From contig NZ_KB933398.1 in the NCBI RefSeq assembly GCF_000392615.1, positions 4,040,374 through 4,097,021 on the forward strand: a stretch of DNA of 56,648 bases, written 5' to 3'. The notes below the pieces were generated by a model. That model did no database searches and was not told where the DNA came from. It saw only the letters and a list, made by a program, of their open reading frames with translations. Within the stretch, counting starts at the first letter, position 1; every line of letters begins with the position of its first letter. This DNA comes from Lysinibacillus sphaericus OT4b.31. Lineage in GTDB: Bacteria > Bacillota > Bacilli > Bacillales_A > Planococcaceae. This document shows positions 23,615 through 33,887 of this stretch, piece by piece. A program made the position numbers and the translations under genes.

Positions 23615-24904
23615 TTATGCTTCCCAAATATCTACTAAAACGTTCGTCTGTTCACGAGCAGGACCGACAGAGAAAGTAGCAATTTGAATGCCTGTTAATT
23701 CGCTCACACGCTCTACATAACGTCGTGCATTCTCTGGCAACTCTTCTAATGTTCGGCAGCCTGTAACATCTTCTGACCAGCCTGGAAGTTCTTCATAAAT
23801 TGGTTCGCATTGTTCAATAATATGAAGATTTGCTGGATATTCTGTAATTGTTTCATCTTTATATTTATATGCCGTACAAATTTTCACTGTCTCTAGACCT
23901 GATAAAACATCGATTGAATTGAGCGCTAAATGGGTAATGCCACTTACACGACGTGAGTGACGTACTACAACTGTGTCAAACCAGCCTACACGACGAGGAC
24001 GCCCAGTTGTTGTTCCATACTCGCGACCAACTTCACGAATTTGCTGACCAACTTCATCAAATAATTCTGTTGGGAATGGACCGTCTCCTACACGTGAAGT
24101 ATAAGCTTTACATACACCTATTACACTTGAAACGCGTGATGGGCCAATACCAGCACCAATCGCTACACCGCCAGCAACAGGATTGGATGAAGTAACAAAT
24201 GGGTAAGTACCTTGATCGACATCAAGTAAAATACCTTGTGCTCCCTCGAATAATACTTTGCCGCTCTCATCTAATACATCATTTAAAATTTTTGAAGTGT
24301 CCGTTACATACTTTGCAATTTCTTGCCCATAGCCATAATATTCTTCAAATATTTCTTCGAACGTTATGCCTTCAACTTCATAAAATTTCTCGAATAATTT
24401 ATTTTTAATTGCTAAATTATAACGTAGTTTTTCTTCAAATATTTCTTTATCTAATAAATCAGCCATACGGATTCCGATGCGTGCAACTTTATCTTGATAG
24501 CATGGACCGATTCCTTTGCAAGTTGTACCGATTTTATTATCGCCACGGCTTTCTTCATCTGCAATATCTTGTTTAATATGATACGGCAGAATAACATGAG
24601 CACGGTTAGAAATACGAAGATTGTCTGTATCGATGCCACGCTCCTGTAGTCCTTTCAGTTCTGTTACAAGCGACTTTGGATTAACAACCATACCATTTCC
24701 CATTACTGAAGTTTTTTCTTTGTAGAAAATACCAGATGGAATTAAATGTAATTTATATGTTTCACCTTCAATTTTAATGGTATGTCCTGCATTATCTCCA
24801 CCTGCAAAACGGGCGATTGCATCCGCCTTTTGTGAAAGGAAGTCGGTAATTTTGCCTTTCCCTTCATCTCCCCACTGTGTTCCTACAACTACAACTGATG
24901 TCAT
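23615..24904 (-). CDS. purA: Adenylosuccinate synthetase
   Basis: This 429-residue enzyme makes adenylosuccinate from IMP, aspartate and GTP, the first committed step to AMP. The N-terminal [17 protein letters not shown] is the catalytic GTP-binding signature. Further family segments are [16 protein letters not shown] and the [20 protein letters not shown] stretch. An in-frame ATG 12 codons upstream is rejected in favour of MTSVVVVG, which has GGAGGTG six bases ahead. No purine riboswitch is apparent upstream. Confidence 0.97.
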   Translation of the reverse strand: MTSVVVVGTQWGDEGKGKITDFLSQKADAIARFAGGDNAGHTIKIEGETYKLHLIPSGIFYKEKTSVMGNGMVVNPKSLVTELKGLQERGIDTDNLRISNRAHVILPYHIKQDIADEESRGDNKIGTTCKGIGPCYQDKVARIGIRMADLLDKEIFEEKLRYNLAIKNKLFEKFYEVEGITFEEIFEEYYGYGQEIAKYVTDTSKILNDVLDESGKVLFEGAQGILLDVDQGTYPFVTSSNPVAGGVAIGAGIGPSRVSSVIGVCKAYTSRVGDGPFPTELFDEVGQQIREVGREYGTTTGRPRRVGWFDTVVVRHSRRVSGITHLALNSIDVLSGLETVKICTAYKYKDETITEYPANLHIIEQCEPIYEELPGWSEDVTGCRTLEELPENARRYVERVSELTGIQIATFSVGPAREQTNVLVDIWEA

Positions 24905-25001
24905 AATCAGCACCTCCGTTAGATACATAATGTATCTCATTTATCAAGCCGTTAATTATTGTAACAATGATAGAAACCTCTAGTCAACAAAAAATAGTTA
25001 A

Positions 25002-25046
25002 AAACACGAACATAAAATCAAATACTATGATTTAACGTTCGTGTTT
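25002..25046 (-). terminator. Terminator of the yybS-dnaB transcript
   Basis: Arms AAACACGAAC (25002-25011) and GTTCGTGTTT (25037-25046) are extended by further AT pairing, with a T run on the minus-strand side. It lies 200 bases beyond the dnaB stop. Confidence 0.8.
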
Positions 25047-25096
25047 AATGACAGAATGGTATGAATATTATCGCGCTTTTAGATAAAGTGAAACGC

Positions 25097-25209
25097 CAAT
25101 CAGTTCGGTTTTCTTTTTCCCCACTGATTGTAGTTGAACCAATCGGGCTTTTACGGTTCGTTAATCGACCACCTAGTCATTCTAGTTGTCATCTTTGCAC
25201 TCGAGGTGG
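25097..25209. repeat. Structured intergenic element (three hairpins)
   Basis: Successive inverted pairs are visible: CAATCAGT with ACTGATTG (25097/25123), GAACC with GGTTC (25136/25155) and CCACCT with AGGTGG (25169/25204). The segment is richer in G and C than other spacers here and lies in the 3' untranslated part of the dnaB transcript. It resembles a dispersed intergenic repeat, but a second copy is not present in this window. Confidence 0.35.
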
Positions 25210-25244
25210 GCGTCGTACTGACCGTTCATGCGGGATAAATATTA

Positions 25245-26606
25245 CTAATCACGTGGAGGTGGTGGCGGCATTTGTGACCAATCCACGTTAATAAATTTAT
25301 TGAATTCCTTTTTAAATGCAAGCGTTACTGTTCCGGTAGGGCCGTTACGTTGTTTAGCTATAATAATTTCAATCATGTTTTTACTTTCAGATTCTTTATC
25401 GTAGTAATCGTCACGGTATAAGAATGCAACAATATCCGCATCCTGCTCAATACTTCCCGATTCACGTAAGTCACTCATCATTGGTCGCTTATCTTGACGT
25501 TGCTCAACGCCACGAGAAAGCTGTGATAAAGCAATTACAGGCACCTTTAATTCACGCGCCAATCCTTTTAAAGAACGTGAAATCTCTGATACCTCCTGTT
25601 GACGGTTTTCACCGGGTTTACCACTACCTTGAATTAACTGTAAATAGTCGATTAAAATCATTCCGAGGCCATGCTCTTGTGCTAAACGACGACACTTTGC
25701 TCGTATTTCATTGATACGTACACCTGGTGTATCGTCAATAAAAATACCTGAATTCGATAAACTTCCCATTGCCATAGTTAGTTTACCCCAATCCTCGGTT
25801 GTTAAAGCACCTGTACGTAAAACTTGGGCATCAATATTTCCTTCTGCACAAAGCATACGCATAACTAATTGCTCTGCGCCCATCTCTAACGAGAATATGG
25901 CAACATTTTCACGTGCCTGAACTGCTACACTCTGCGCAACATTTAGCGCAAAGGCCGTTTTCCCTACAGAAGGACGCGCCGCAACAATAATTAAGTCATT
26001 CCGCTGGAAGCCCGCTGTAATATGGTCTAAATCACGGAATCCTGTAGGAATACCCGTAACATCACCTTTACGAGATTGTAGCTGCTCGATATTATCGAAG
26101 GTCTCTACTAACACGTCTTTTACATGCTTAAAGTCACCTGCATTTTTGCGATTGGCAACTTCCATCATCTTCTTCTCAGCTTCGCCAAGTAATGCCTCTA
26201 CTTCGTCCTCTCGTGTATACCCATCTTCTACGATTTTTGTGGCTACACGAATTAAACGACGTAATAAAGCCTTTTCTTCAACAATTTTAGCGTAGTGGGC
26301 AACGTTGGCTGCCGTAGGAACAGCATTGGCGAGCTCTAGTATATACGATAGCCCGCCAACGTCTTCAATCTCTTTTTTTGCTGATAATTCCTCAGTAACT
26401 GTTACAACATCTATCGCTTTTCCCTGATCACTTAAACGCAACATCGTTTCAAAAATTTTCTTATGCGCATTTTGATAAAAATCATCTGCTAGAAGAATTT
26501 CTGATGCCGTTATTAATGCCTGTGGTTCTAGGAAAATCGCACCGATAACCGATTGCTCCGCTTCCCGGTTATGCGGTGGAACGCGGTCTATCATCGGTTC
26601 GCTCAT
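25245..26606 (-). CDS. dnaB: Replicative DNA helicase (DnaB; DnaC in Bacillus naming)
   Basis: This 453-residue hexameric fork helicase has an N-terminal primase-interacting domain (PPHNREAEQSVIGAIF) and a RecA-like motor. Walker A is ARPSVGKTAFALNVAQ (about residue 210), Walker B is MILIDYLQLI, and a DnaB loop motif reads ALSQLSRGVEQRQDKRPMMS. The end is proline-rich (WSQMPPPPPRD). AAGGGG precedes the start. It follows rplI by 13 bases in the yybS-gdpP-rplI-dnaB operon. Confidence 0.97.
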   Translation of the reverse strand: MSEPMIDRVPPHNREAEQSVIGAIFLEPQALITASEILLADDFYQNAHKKIFETMLRLSDQGKAIDVVTVTEELSAKKEIEDVGGLSYILELANAVPTAANVAHYAKIVEEKALLRRLIRVATKIVEDGYTREDEVEALLGEAEKKMMEVANRKNAGDFKHVKDVLVETFDNIEQLQSRKGDVTGIPTGFRDLDHITAGFQRNDLIIVAARPSVGKTAFALNVAQSVAVQARENVAIFSLEMGAEQLVMRMLCAEGNIDAQVLRTGALTTEDWGKLTMAMGSLSNSGIFIDDTPGVRINEIRAKCRRLAQEHGLGMILIDYLQLIQGSGKPGENRQQEVSEISRSLKGLARELKVPVIALSQLSRGVEQRQDKRPMMSDLRESGSIEQDADIVAFLYRDDYYDKESESKNMIEIIIAKQRNGPTGTVTLAFKKEFNKFINVDWSQMPPPPPRD

Positions 26607-26619
26607 GGATAGTCGCCCC

Positions 26620-27066
26620 TTATTCTTCCGTTACATGTACTTTTAATGCCGCTGTTACATCATGGTGTAGTTTCACAGGTACATTTGTAAAACCTAGTGC
26701 ACGAATCCCATCATTTAAAGTCATTTTACGTTTATCGATTTTTATGCCATGTACTTTTTGTAGTGCATCTGCAATTTGCTTTGTAGAAACCGAACCGAAT
26801 AGACGGCCGCCTTCACCTGATTTTGCTTTTAGCTCCACAGTTAAAGTCTCTAATTTTTCTTTCAATGCTTTTGCTTCAGCTAATTCTGCTGCTGCATTTT
26901 TTTCTTCTAATTTTTTTTGTCCTTCTAATTGACTCATAGCTTGCGCATTCGCTTCAGCAGCATAGCCATTTTTTACAAGGAAATTTTGTGCGTAGCCATC
27001 TGCCACATTTTTGATTTCACCTTTTTTTCCTTTTCCTTTAACGTCCTTTAAAAATACTACTTTCAT
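26620..27066 (-). CDS. rplI: 50S ribosomal protein L9
   Basis: This 148-residue ribosomal protein binds 23S rRNA near the L1 stalk and helps frame maintenance. The N-terminal [19 protein letters not shown], the long connecting helix rich in Lys, Glu and Ala, and the C-terminal domain with [11 protein letters not shown] are all standard. The start codon shares one base with the gdpP stop (TAATG), so translation is coupled. Confidence 0.97.
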   Translation of the reverse strand: MKVVFLKDVKGKGKKGEIKNVADGYAQNFLVKNGYAAEANAQAMSQLEGQKKLEEKNAAAELAEAKALKEKLETLTVELKAKSGEGGRLFGSVSTKQIADALQKVHGIKIDKRKMTLNDGIRALGFTNVPVKLHHDVTAALKVHVTEE

Positions 27067-29036
27067 TATTCCGAACTCCCTTCGAGTACCTCAAATATGG
27101 CCTCTTCTAAATATTTTTTCACTTCTTCTATAGTAAGAGCTTCAATTTGACAGGCCGCATTCGTTAAATGGCCGCCGCCGCCGAGCCGTTCCATAATAAG
27201 CTGTACATTTATTTCTCCAAGTGATCTTGCACTAATGCCAATTAAGCCATCAGAACGGTGAGCAACGACAAATGAAGCACTAACGTCCTTCATTGTTAGT
27301 AGAATATCTGCTGTTTGTGCGATTAATACAGAATCATACACTTTTGAATCTTCACCTGCGGCAATAGCAACACCTGGTTTTACGAACTTTACAGTTTGCA
27401 CAATCTTAGAACGCTCAATATACGTATCAATATCTTCTTTTAGTAAACGTTGTACTAAAACTGTATCAGCGCCGTTCGTTCGTAAATAAGAAGCTGCCTC
27501 AAAAGTACGAGCACCTGTACGAAGAGTAAAACTCTTTGTATCGACAATAATTCCAGCCAGTAATGCTGTTGCCTCTAGCATATTAATTTTTGCGCGTTTA
27601 GGCTGATATTCTAGTAACTCAGTCACAAGCTCAGCTGTGGACGAAGCATATGGTTCCATATAAACGAGTGTCGGATTTTCTATAAAATCCTCACTGCGAC
27701 GGTGATGGTCAATAACAACGACCTTTTCCGCTAATTTCAATAAGTATGGATCTATCACTAAATTTGGTTTATGTGTATCAACAATAATGAGCAAGGATTT
27801 CTCCGTCATTTTTGCTGCAACCTCTTCTGGTGTTAAAAAGTGTTCATAGAAATCAGACTTTCTTTCAATTTCATTCATCAAACGTGTTACACTTCCGTTT
27901 AATTCATCGAAATTTATGACAACATAGCCCTTTACATCATTCATTTGTGCCATTTTACGAACACCTACAGAAGCACCGATGGAGTCCATATCTGGATTCT
28001 TATGCCCCATGACAAATACTTGATCACTATCTTGAATCAGATCACGCAGGGCATGTGAAATGACACGAGCCCTAACACGCGTACGTTTCTCCACAGGATT
28101 CGTTTTACCACCATAGAATTTCAGCTTTCCAGTAGGTTGCTTGATGGCTACCTGATCACCACCACGACCTAAAACAAGGTCCAGGCTTGATTGTGCTAAA
28201 CCGCCAAGTTCCACCAAAGAGGAAGATCCTGCACCTACGCCAATACTAAGCGTTAGTGAGAGATTTTTCTGTGCTGTTTTTTCACGAATTGTATCTAAAA
28301 TAGCAAATTTTTTCTTTTCAAGTTCTGTTAAAATCGACTCATTTAATACTGCTAAAAAGCGATCCGATGAAATACGTTTTACAAATATTCCATGCTCCGC
28401 AGCCCAATCATTGACGATCGATGTCACCATCGTATTTGTTAAACTACGAGGTTGATCATCCATTGCTTGCGTAATTTCGTCATAATTATCTACAAATAAA
28501 ATTGCAATAACTGTACGATCGGCGAAATACTGTTTTTCAATTGCTATTTGCTCGGTAACATCAAAGAAGTATAACAATCGCTCTTCTTCTTTATAAAACA
28601 CACGATATTTCCGATCACGAAGGGTAATGGTTGCTTCATTTGTTTCTTCGGTCTTCATTAGTACATATATATCATCTGATATATTAACAATCCCTTCGCC
28701 TACTAATGTCTCCAAATTCAGTACACCTTGCATATATGGATTCGACCATTCAATTTCAAATTGCTCATTCACAAGTAAAATCCCAATCGGCATTTCAAGT
28801 AATGCCTCTTCTCCAACCTTTTTCATGCGGAAGGAAATGGATTCGATATGCTTTTCTGTTTCTTCAAAAGTAGCTTGTTCAACCTTCCACGTATAAACCA
28901 TTAACAGAACAAAACCTATACCATAGCCGATTCCTATTCCGATATTCCAAATACATAGAAGTACGAACGTCACGATGCCAAAAATGGAAAGAACAAAAAG
29001 TGGATAGCGGATTGGTCGTTTTCTAAAAGTCCCCAT
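27066..29036 (-). CDS. gdpP: Cyclic-di-AMP phosphodiesterase GdpP
   Basis: This 656-residue membrane enzyme hydrolyses c-di-AMP to pApA and so influences wall strength, potassium balance and beta-lactam tolerance. Two N-terminal helices (about 10-55) precede a PAS domain (about 75-150), a degenerate GGDEF domain (about 170-300) and a DHH/DHHA1 phosphoesterase. Visible metal motifs are [20 protein letters not shown] and VIDHHRR. The C-terminal [11 protein letters not shown] completes DHHA1. It follows yybS by 12 bases, the usual yybS-yybT order. Confidence 0.96.
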   Translation of the reverse strand: MGTFRKRPIRYPLFVLSIFGIVTFVLLCIWNIGIGIGYGIGFVLLMVYTWKVEQATFEETEKHIESISFRMKKVGEEALLEMPIGILLVNEQFEIEWSNPYMQGVLNLETLVGEGIVNISDDIYVLMKTEETNEATITLRDRKYRVFYKEEERLLYFFDVTEQIAIEKQYFADRTVIAILFVDNYDEITQAMDDQPRSLTNTMVTSIVNDWAAEHGIFVKRISSDRFLAVLNESILTELEKKKFAILDTIREKTAQKNLSLTLSIGVGAGSSSLVELGGLAQSSLDLVLGRGGDQVAIKQPTGKLKFYGGKTNPVEKRTRVRARVISHALRDLIQDSDQVFVMGHKNPDMDSIGASVGVRKMAQMNDVKGYVVINFDELNGSVTRLMNEIERKSDFYEHFLTPEEVAAKMTEKSLLIIVDTHKPNLVIDPYLLKLAEKVVVIDHHRRSEDFIENPTLVYMEPYASSTAELVTELLEYQPKRAKINMLEATALLAGIIVDTKSFTLRTGARTFEAASYLRTNGADTVLVQRLLKEDIDTYIERSKIVQTVKFVKPGVAIAAGEDSKVYDSVLIAQTADILLTMKDVSASFVVAHRSDGLIGISARSLGEINVQLIMERLGGGGHLTNAACQIEALTIEEVKKYLEEAIFEVLEGSSE

Positions 29037-29048
29037 TAGATCAGCCCC

Positions 29049-29990
29049 TTATTCTTTAGTCTTTCCTTTCACAAGTGAACGTACGTCAAAACCTAAATCT
29101 ACAATACCAAGTAAAATAATGAATGACGATAATGGAATAGCTAATAAACTGGCAATCCATTTCACAGCATTTGGCATTCCTTTTTTGGAAATAAAATAAT
29201 GGATAAAGGAAATCCCTTGTAGGATTAATAATAGCCATAAAATATAAGATACATTTAAAACAATTATCTCTAACATAGTGCCAGGTTCTGGACGTATAAA
29301 TAAATTAATGGATAGAACAATCATGTAGTACCATAAAATAGCACGTGGTAAACGCATATTTTGAAACGGTACAAATTTTGGAACAGCTAAACCTAGGCGT
29401 TTTAAAATAGGTAAATTCAATGTAATTACGATGAATGCTGTAGAAAATGCAAAAATTGTTATGGTTGCTGGCATTGTCAACTCAAGTGTTTTAATCATTG
29501 CCTCTAGTTGTTCTGGTTGAATTGCTACCTTTCCAGTTACACTTTTAGCAAGCTCATTAGACTGCTCATAATTTTCACGAACGATGTCCAAACTCATATC
29601 AATCATGTTAAGACCTGCTAAGCGCACATAAGCTAAATAAACTAGTGCTGTTGACAACAAGACAGCGATACCAGATGACATGAATAAATAAAGTTTGCTT
29701 TTTTTCAGGTAAATCGCATCACCTATGACTACTCCAAGCAACCCCATGATAAAGGCGAACGGTAACATAGTAATGCCACTCACTAAAACGGTTAAAATAC
29801 AGCCTACAACTGCTACGAGTATTGATGAGGAACGCTTGAAACTTGCACCATACCAAGCAATCGGTAACGGAGCAAATAATAAGGCTACCATAAACATAAA
29901 TGGGATATACGCAGAGATAATCATTAAGATTGTAAAAATTGCGACCATCATTGAGCCTTGCACAAGCGCCTTGGTTTGATTATTCGGCAT
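29049..29990 (-). CDS. yybS: YybS-family membrane protein (DUF2232)
   Basis: This 313-residue multi-pass membrane protein has seven to eight predicted helices. Early examples are GSMMVAIFTILMIISAYIPF and IAVLLSTALVYLAYV. A soluble loop with KSVTGKVAIQPEQLEAM lies in mid-protein. The function is unknown, but the family is a constant partner of gdpP. AAGGAAGG precedes the ATG. It heads the operon running through dnaB. Confidence 0.93.
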   Translation of the reverse strand: MPNNQTKALVQGSMMVAIFTILMIISAYIPFMFMVALLFAPLPIAWYGASFKRSSSILVAVVGCILTVLVSGITMLPFAFIMGLLGVVIGDAIYLKKSKLYLFMSSGIAVLLSTALVYLAYVRLAGLNMIDMSLDIVRENYEQSNELAKSVTGKVAIQPEQLEAMIKTLELTMPATITIFAFSTAFIVITLNLPILKRLGLAVPKFVPFQNMRLPRAILWYYMIVLSINLFIRPEPGTMLEIIVLNVSYILWLLLILQGISFIHYFISKKGMPNAVKWIASLLAIPLSSFIILLGIVDLGFDVRSLVKGKTKE

Positions 29991-30240
29991 TGAAAACCTT
30001 CCTTTTTTTCAGTCAAACTTACTAAAGCTTATTGTACCATTTTTTCACGTTATTGAACAAAAAACGCTAAGATCAACTATTTTCTTTAGGGCTAATCTAT
30101 GCAGACTAAGTGCGCAAAAGCACTTGTACATTCAACATGCCCAGGCTCCTTAGTGGAAACGCTCCTATTTTCTCAAGAGAAATTGATTAGCATCTTAGAA
30201 ATTACATCTACTAAAAACTATGCATTACGTAACAACAAAA
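29991..30240. other. Intergenic region upstream of yybS
   Basis: With the terminator that follows, this makes about 330 bases without a gene. It must hold the promoter of the yybS operon. A short hairpin (AAGTGCGCAAAAGCACTT near 30108) is visible, and no coding sequence is supported. Confidence 0.35.
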
Positions 30241-30280
30241 AAACCAGCATCCCGATACGAATATCGAAATATGCTGGTTT
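30241..30280 (-). terminator. Terminator of rpsF-ssb-rpsR
   Basis: Arms AAACCAGCAT and ATGCTGGTTT have an inner CGATA/TATCG pair and an eight-base T run on the minus strand, 38 bases after the rpsR stop. Confidence 0.9.
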
Positions 30281-30318
30281 GAAATCGATGCAGAGTCAAA
30301 ACCCTGACGTCATCAATC

Positions 30319-30555
30319 TTATTTGTCTTCTGATACGAATGGAAGTAATCCCATAATACGAGATACTTTAATAGCAGAAGTTAATTTACGTTGGTATTTA
30401 GCGCTAGTGCCAGTTACGCGACGTGGAAGAATTTTCCCACGTTCTGAGATGAATTTTTTTAGTAAATCTACATCTTTATAGTCGATATGCGTAATGTTAT
30501 TAGCAGTGAAGTAGCAAACTTTACGGCGTTTGCGGCCTCCGCGACGTGGTGCCAT
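30319..30555 (-). CDS. rpsR: 30S ribosomal protein S18
   Basis: This 78-residue protein of the small-subunit platform pairs with S6. It has the basic N-terminus [13 protein letters not shown] and the conserved core [20 protein letters not shown]. It is the last gene of rpsF-ssb-rpsR, with a good AGGAGGAG-type site upstream. Confidence 0.97.
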   Translation of the reverse strand: MAPRRGGRKRRKVCYFTANNITHIDYKDVDLLKKFISERGKILPRRVTGTSAKYQRKLTSAIKVSRIMGLLPFVSEDK

Positions 30556-30602
30556 AGTGATGTCTCCTCCTTATAAGTTTATAGTTTTTGTAGATAGAAG
30601 AG

Positions 30603-31172
30603 TTAGAATGGAAGATCATCCTCTGAAACTTCGATCGGTCCCTTGCTGTTAGCAAAAGGATCTTCATCTACACGTGTATAGTTCGGCTGATTCACTGGTG
30701 GTTGATTTTGCTGATAAGAACCGCCGCCAAATGAACCTTGCTGAGGCATTGCGCCACCAAACTGTTGTTGTGGTTGGCCACCGCCATAAGACGGTTGGCT
30801 ATTTGCGTAAGATTGTCCACCGTATTGGTTAGATGCTGGAGCACCTCCACCACTACGAGGCTCTAAAAACTGTACGCTATCTGCCACAACATCAGTTGTA
30901 TATACACGCTTACCATCTTGTCCTTCATAGCTTCCTGTTTGGATACGACCTTCTACTCCAATTAAACTTCCTTTTTTCATGAAGTTCGCTAAGTTTTCGG
31001 CCTGTTTGCGCCAAGCAACACAGCTTATGAAATCTGCTTCTTTTTCACCTTGTTGGTTTGAAAATGTACGGTTTACAGCAACTGTAAATCGAGTAGACGC
31101 AATACCATTTGGTGTGTAGCGTAGCTCGGGATCTTTTGTTAGTCTTCCAACTAATACAACACGGTTTATCAT
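30603..31172 (-). CDS. ssb: Single-stranded DNA-binding protein
   Basis: This 189-residue SSB has an N-terminal OB-fold ([42 protein letters not shown]). A long Gly/Gln/Pro-rich disordered linker follows (about residues 112-175). The acidic C-terminal tip is DDLPF, which recruits partner proteins. It coats single-stranded DNA at forks. It is encoded between the S6 and S18 genes, the conserved Bacillales arrangement. Confidence 0.97.
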   Translation of the reverse strand: MINRVVLVGRLTKDPELRYTPNGIASTRFTVAVNRTFSNQQGEKEADFISCVAWRKQAENLANFMKKGSLIGVEGRIQTGSYEGQDGKRVYTTDVVADSVQFLEPRSGGGAPASNQYGGQSYANSQPSYGGGQPQQQFGGAMPQQGSFGGGSYQQNQPPVNQPNYTRVDEDPFANSKGPIEVSEDDLPF

Positions 31173-31208
31173 CAGAATACAACCTCCTTTTCAGCATTTT
31201 GTTTAAAA

Positions 31209-31499
31209 TTATTTTGCTTCTTCGCGAACTGCAATGTGACGAATGATATCTTCGCTGATGTTAGCAAGACGTGTGTATTCGTTGATTGCTTCTGAAGTAG
31301 CGTTTACTTTTACGATTTGGTAGTAACCTTCGCGGAAGTCTTTAATCTCGTAAGCTAAGCGGCGTTTGCCCCACTCTTTTGCTTCGATGACTTCAGCACC
31401 GTTAGAAGTTAAGATTTCGTTGAAACGTTCAACTAAAGCTTTCTTCGCTTCGTCTTCAATGTTCGGACGTACGATGTACATTAATTCGTATTTTCTCAT
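31209..31499 (-). CDS. rpsF: 30S ribosomal protein S6
   Basis: This 96-residue protein of the 30S platform binds S18. It contains [17 protein letters not shown] and [19 protein letters not shown], the standard S6 beta-alpha-beta pattern. AAGGAGG precedes the ATG. The leader forms a small hairpin (CTCCCTG with CAGGAG), but I did not find the CCG-containing S6:S18 autoregulatory motif. Confidence 0.97.
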   Translation of the reverse strand: MRKYELMYIVRPNIEDEAKKALVERFNEILTSNGAEVIEAKEWGKRRLAYEIKDFREGYYQIVKVNATSEAINEYTRLANISEDIIRHIAVREEAK

Positions 31500-31673
31500 C
31501 TGTTTACACCTCCTTATGGACTCAGGCTCTCCTGTTTACAGGGAGCAAGGAGCAAGTAATAACTATTACTCACATCAATGAATTGTAACACATAGATATA
31601 TGTCTTTCAAGTCGCAAACTAAGAATTCATTCGATATAATAAATGATAGTAAGTTCATAGAGGGGGCGTTTTC

Positions 31674-32246
31674 ATGCTACCAGACAAAGAACCTGTTGTG
31701 ATTGAATTAGATATAAAAAAACTGATGATGGACAATATTGTTGTCACAACTGGTCTAGTCATATTATTTATTGCCATTCAATATATTTGCTTAAAAGATT
31801 TTCAATTTTCATTTTGGGGTACGTTCAGCGCGAGCATACTATTTGTCGTCCTCTATATCGTCTTCATTATACTACATGAAATCTTTCATCTCATTGGATT
31901 TATGCTCTTTGGTGGGGTGCCTTTTAAATCTTTGAAATACGGTGTAAATTTCGAGCTTGGTGTGGCTTATGCAACAACTGATCAGCCATTACCCAATCAT
32001 GCGATGAAAAAAGCATTGTTGCTACCATTTTGGACAACTGGTATGTTACCGACAATCGCTGGCTTCTATTTCAACAGTACTGTATTACTACTAATAGGTG
32101 CCTTTTTGATAGCAGGGGCCATTGGCGATTTTGCCATGTACAAAGAATTACGCAAGTATCCAAAAGATGCTCTTGTACTAGACGATCCTGAATACCCAAA
32201 GCTTTATGTTTATCCTACACAGAAAAAAGAGTTATTCAACAAGTAG
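31674..32246 (+). CDS. DUF3267 membrane protein with HExxH motif
   Basis: This 190-residue membrane protein has four to five helices. The second helix carries LHEIFHLIGF, an HExxH zinc-protease-like motif inside the membrane, as in DUF3267 proteins related to site-2-type proteases. No substrate is known. AGGGGGCG precedes the ATG. It is on the plus strand between rpsF and ychF and converges on ychF. Confidence 0.85.
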   Translation: MLPDKEPVVIELDIKKLMMDNIVVTTGLVILFIAIQYICLKDFQFSFWGTFSASILFVVLYIVFIILHEIFHLIGFMLFGGVPFKSLKYGVNFELGVAYATTDQPLPNHAMKKALLLPFWTTGMLPTIAGFYFNSTVLLLIGAFLIAGAIGDFAMYKELRKYPKDALVLDDPEYPKLYVYPTQKKELFNK

Positions 32247-32251
32247 CAAAA

Positions 32252-32280
32252 AAAGGGCAACCTATTGAAGATTGCCCTTT
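32252..32280. terminator. Terminator shared by the DUF3267 gene and ychF
   Basis: A 9-bp stem AAAGGGCAA with TTGCCCTTT is preceded by an A run, giving a T run for the minus-strand ychF transcript. It lies between two convergent stop codons. Confidence 0.85.
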
Positions 32281-32288
32281 ACATATTT

Positions 32289-33389
32289 TTATACGTTAAA
32301 ACGGAATAACATAATATCGCCATCTTGAACGATATATTCTTTACCTTCGAGACGTACTTTACCCGCTTCTTTAGCCGCTGCTTGAGAACCAGCTTCTACT
32401 AAATCGTCGAAAGCAACTGTTTCCGCACGGATAAATCCACGTTCAAAGTCCGTATGAATAACGCCAGCACATTGCGGCGCCTTCATGCCTTTGCGGAATG
32501 TCCATGCGCGTACCTCTTGTACACCTGCAGTGAAGTACGTAGCAAGTCCTAGTAAATCATATGAAGTACGAATCAGTTGATCTAACCCTGATTCTTTAAT
32601 GCCTAGCTCTTCTAAGAACATTGCTTTTTCTTCATCATCAAGCTCAGAAATTTCTTCTTCAATTTTTGCACAAATTGTAATTACGTGAGCACCTTCAGCC
32701 GATGCATATTCACGTACCTTTTGTACATATTCATTATTATCAGCATCTGCAACTTCTTCTTCTGAAACATTTGCAACATAAAGCATTGGTTTAATCGTTA
32801 ATAGATGTAGGCCTTTAATAATCTTTAACTCATCCTCTGAAAGTTCAGCAGCACGAGCTGGTCTACCGTTCTCAAGTTCTTCTTTAATTTTAAGAAGGAT
32901 TGGTTCTTCCACCATTGCATCTTTATCTTTTTGTTTTGCCATTTTGCTTACACGCTGTATACGTTTATCAACAGATTCTAAATCTGCAAGTGCAAGTTCT
33001 AAATTAATAACTTCAATATCGTCTATCGGGTCAACTGCACCTGATACGTGCGTAATGTTTTCATCTACAAAGCAACGTACTACTTGGCAAATTGCATCTA
33101 CTTCTCGAATATGCGCAAGGAATTTGTTCCCTAAACCCTCTCCTTTAGATGCACCTTTTACGATACCAGCAATATCCGTAAACTCAAAAGCTGTTGGGAC
33201 TGTTTTTTTCGGTATTACTAATTCAGTTAGTTTATCTAAACGTGCATCTGGCACTTCGACAATACCTACGTTCGGATCAATCGTTGCAAATGGATAGTTA
33301 GCAGCCAATGCTCCTGCCTTTGTAATTGCGTTAAATAATGTTGATTTACCAACATTTGGTAAACCGACGATTCCAGCTGTTAATGCCAT
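32289..33389 (-). CDS. ychF: Redox-regulated Obg-like ATPase YchF
   Basis: This 366-residue P-loop protein of the TRAFAC class hydrolyses ATP rather than GTP and associates with ribosomes. The P-loop GLPNVGKSTLFNAIT is near the N-terminus, G3 is DIAGIVKGA, the degenerate G4 is NVSE, and the C-terminal TGS domain ends in VQDGDIMLFRFNV. The start MALTAG is the family norm, so an ATG-like extension of four codons is rejected. Confidence 0.95.
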   Translation of the reverse strand: MALTAGIVGLPNVGKSTLFNAITKAGALAANYPFATIDPNVGIVEVPDARLDKLTELVIPKKTVPTAFEFTDIAGIVKGASKGEGLGNKFLAHIREVDAICQVVRCFVDENITHVSGAVDPIDDIEVINLELALADLESVDKRIQRVSKMAKQKDKDAMVEEPILLKIKEELENGRPARAAELSEDELKIIKGLHLLTIKPMLYVANVSEEEVADADNNEYVQKVREYASAEGAHVITICAKIEEEISELDDEEKAMFLEELGIKESGLDQLIRTSYDLLGLATYFTAGVQEVRAWTFRKGMKAPQCAGVIHTDFERGFIRAETVAFDDLVEAGSQAAAKEAGKVRLEGKEYIVQDGDIMLFRFNV

Positions 33390-33450
33390 GCATGGACACA
33401 ACCTTTCTATGTTCTGTTCAGATTTGCTCTTTTACCCCGTACTAATTGGT

Positions 33451-33572
33451 GCTAAGAATCCACTTCAAAATGGAGGTGAAGCAAGTCGTCTAAGTGGGAC
33501 ATTTAAAACCCAAAAGTCCCCGATTTGTTCAGACCAACATGAAGGCGAAGCCATAGGAAGTGGTTTCTTAGC
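33451..33572. repeat. Inverted-repeat element upstream of ychF
   Basis: Arms of 16 bases (GCTAAGAATCCACTTC at 33451 and its complement, one mismatch, at 33557-33572) enclose about 90 bases. The inner part contains GGAGGTGAAGCAAG and AAGTGGGACATTTAAAACCC and is less AT-rich than other spacers. It could be a mobile hairpin repeat or a structured leader or trailer. No matching copy was seen in this window. Confidence 0.5.
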
Positions 33573-33686
33573 CTAAGTTTCTTAAAATAATCGGCAGCTA
33601 TGCAAAAGCCTCACCGATTAAAGATTCACTTTATAACCTTATCTATTATATTGATTCGCTATTAAAAAGTCTAATACACCTGATAC

Positions 33687-33887
33687 TTAAGCTTCATTTG
33701 CTGATTTTAATACTTTTTTCATTTTTTTCCCAAATTCACGACGTGGAATCATCACACTGTGCTGACACCCTTCACATTTAATTCGTACATCTGCACCCAT
33801 ACGAATAATTTTCCACTCATTTGTGCCACAAGGATGTTGTTTTTTCATCTCAACAATATCATTTAAACCAAATTGTTTTGCTTCCAT
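33687..33887 (-). CDS. DUF951 small protein
   Basis: This 66-residue basic protein has the family core DIVEMKKQHPCGTNEWKIIRMGADVRIKCEGC and ends with PRREFGKKMKKVL. It is a compact SH3-like beta fold with a Cys-x-x-Cys near the middle and conserved PCG. The function is unknown. The start codon abuts the stop of the MscS gene, so the two are co-translated. Confidence 0.9.
   Translation of the reverse strand: MEAKQFGLNDIVEMKKQHPCGTNEWKIIRMGADVRIKCEGCQHSVMIPRREFGKKMKKVLKSANEA

Larger units (their letters stand above)
24905..25244. other. purA-dnaB intergenic region with terminator and structured segment
   Basis: The 340 bases between dnaB and purA carry the dnaB terminator (25002-25046) and a segment with three successive hairpins (25097-25209). 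The plus-strand open frame here looks like the complement of a structured non-coding sequence rather than a gene. Confidence 0.5.

Noticed and set aside
25061..25291. Plus-strand open frame of 76 codons overlapping the dnaB end
   Set aside because: It has no ribosome binding site, an unlikely composition, and lies over inverted repeats and the conserved dnaB C-terminus. It is best read as structured non-coding DNA.
31500..31580. S6:S18 autoregulatory leader in front of rpsF
   Set aside because: A hairpin is present, but the CCG-containing binding motif was not seen, so no RNA element is claimed.
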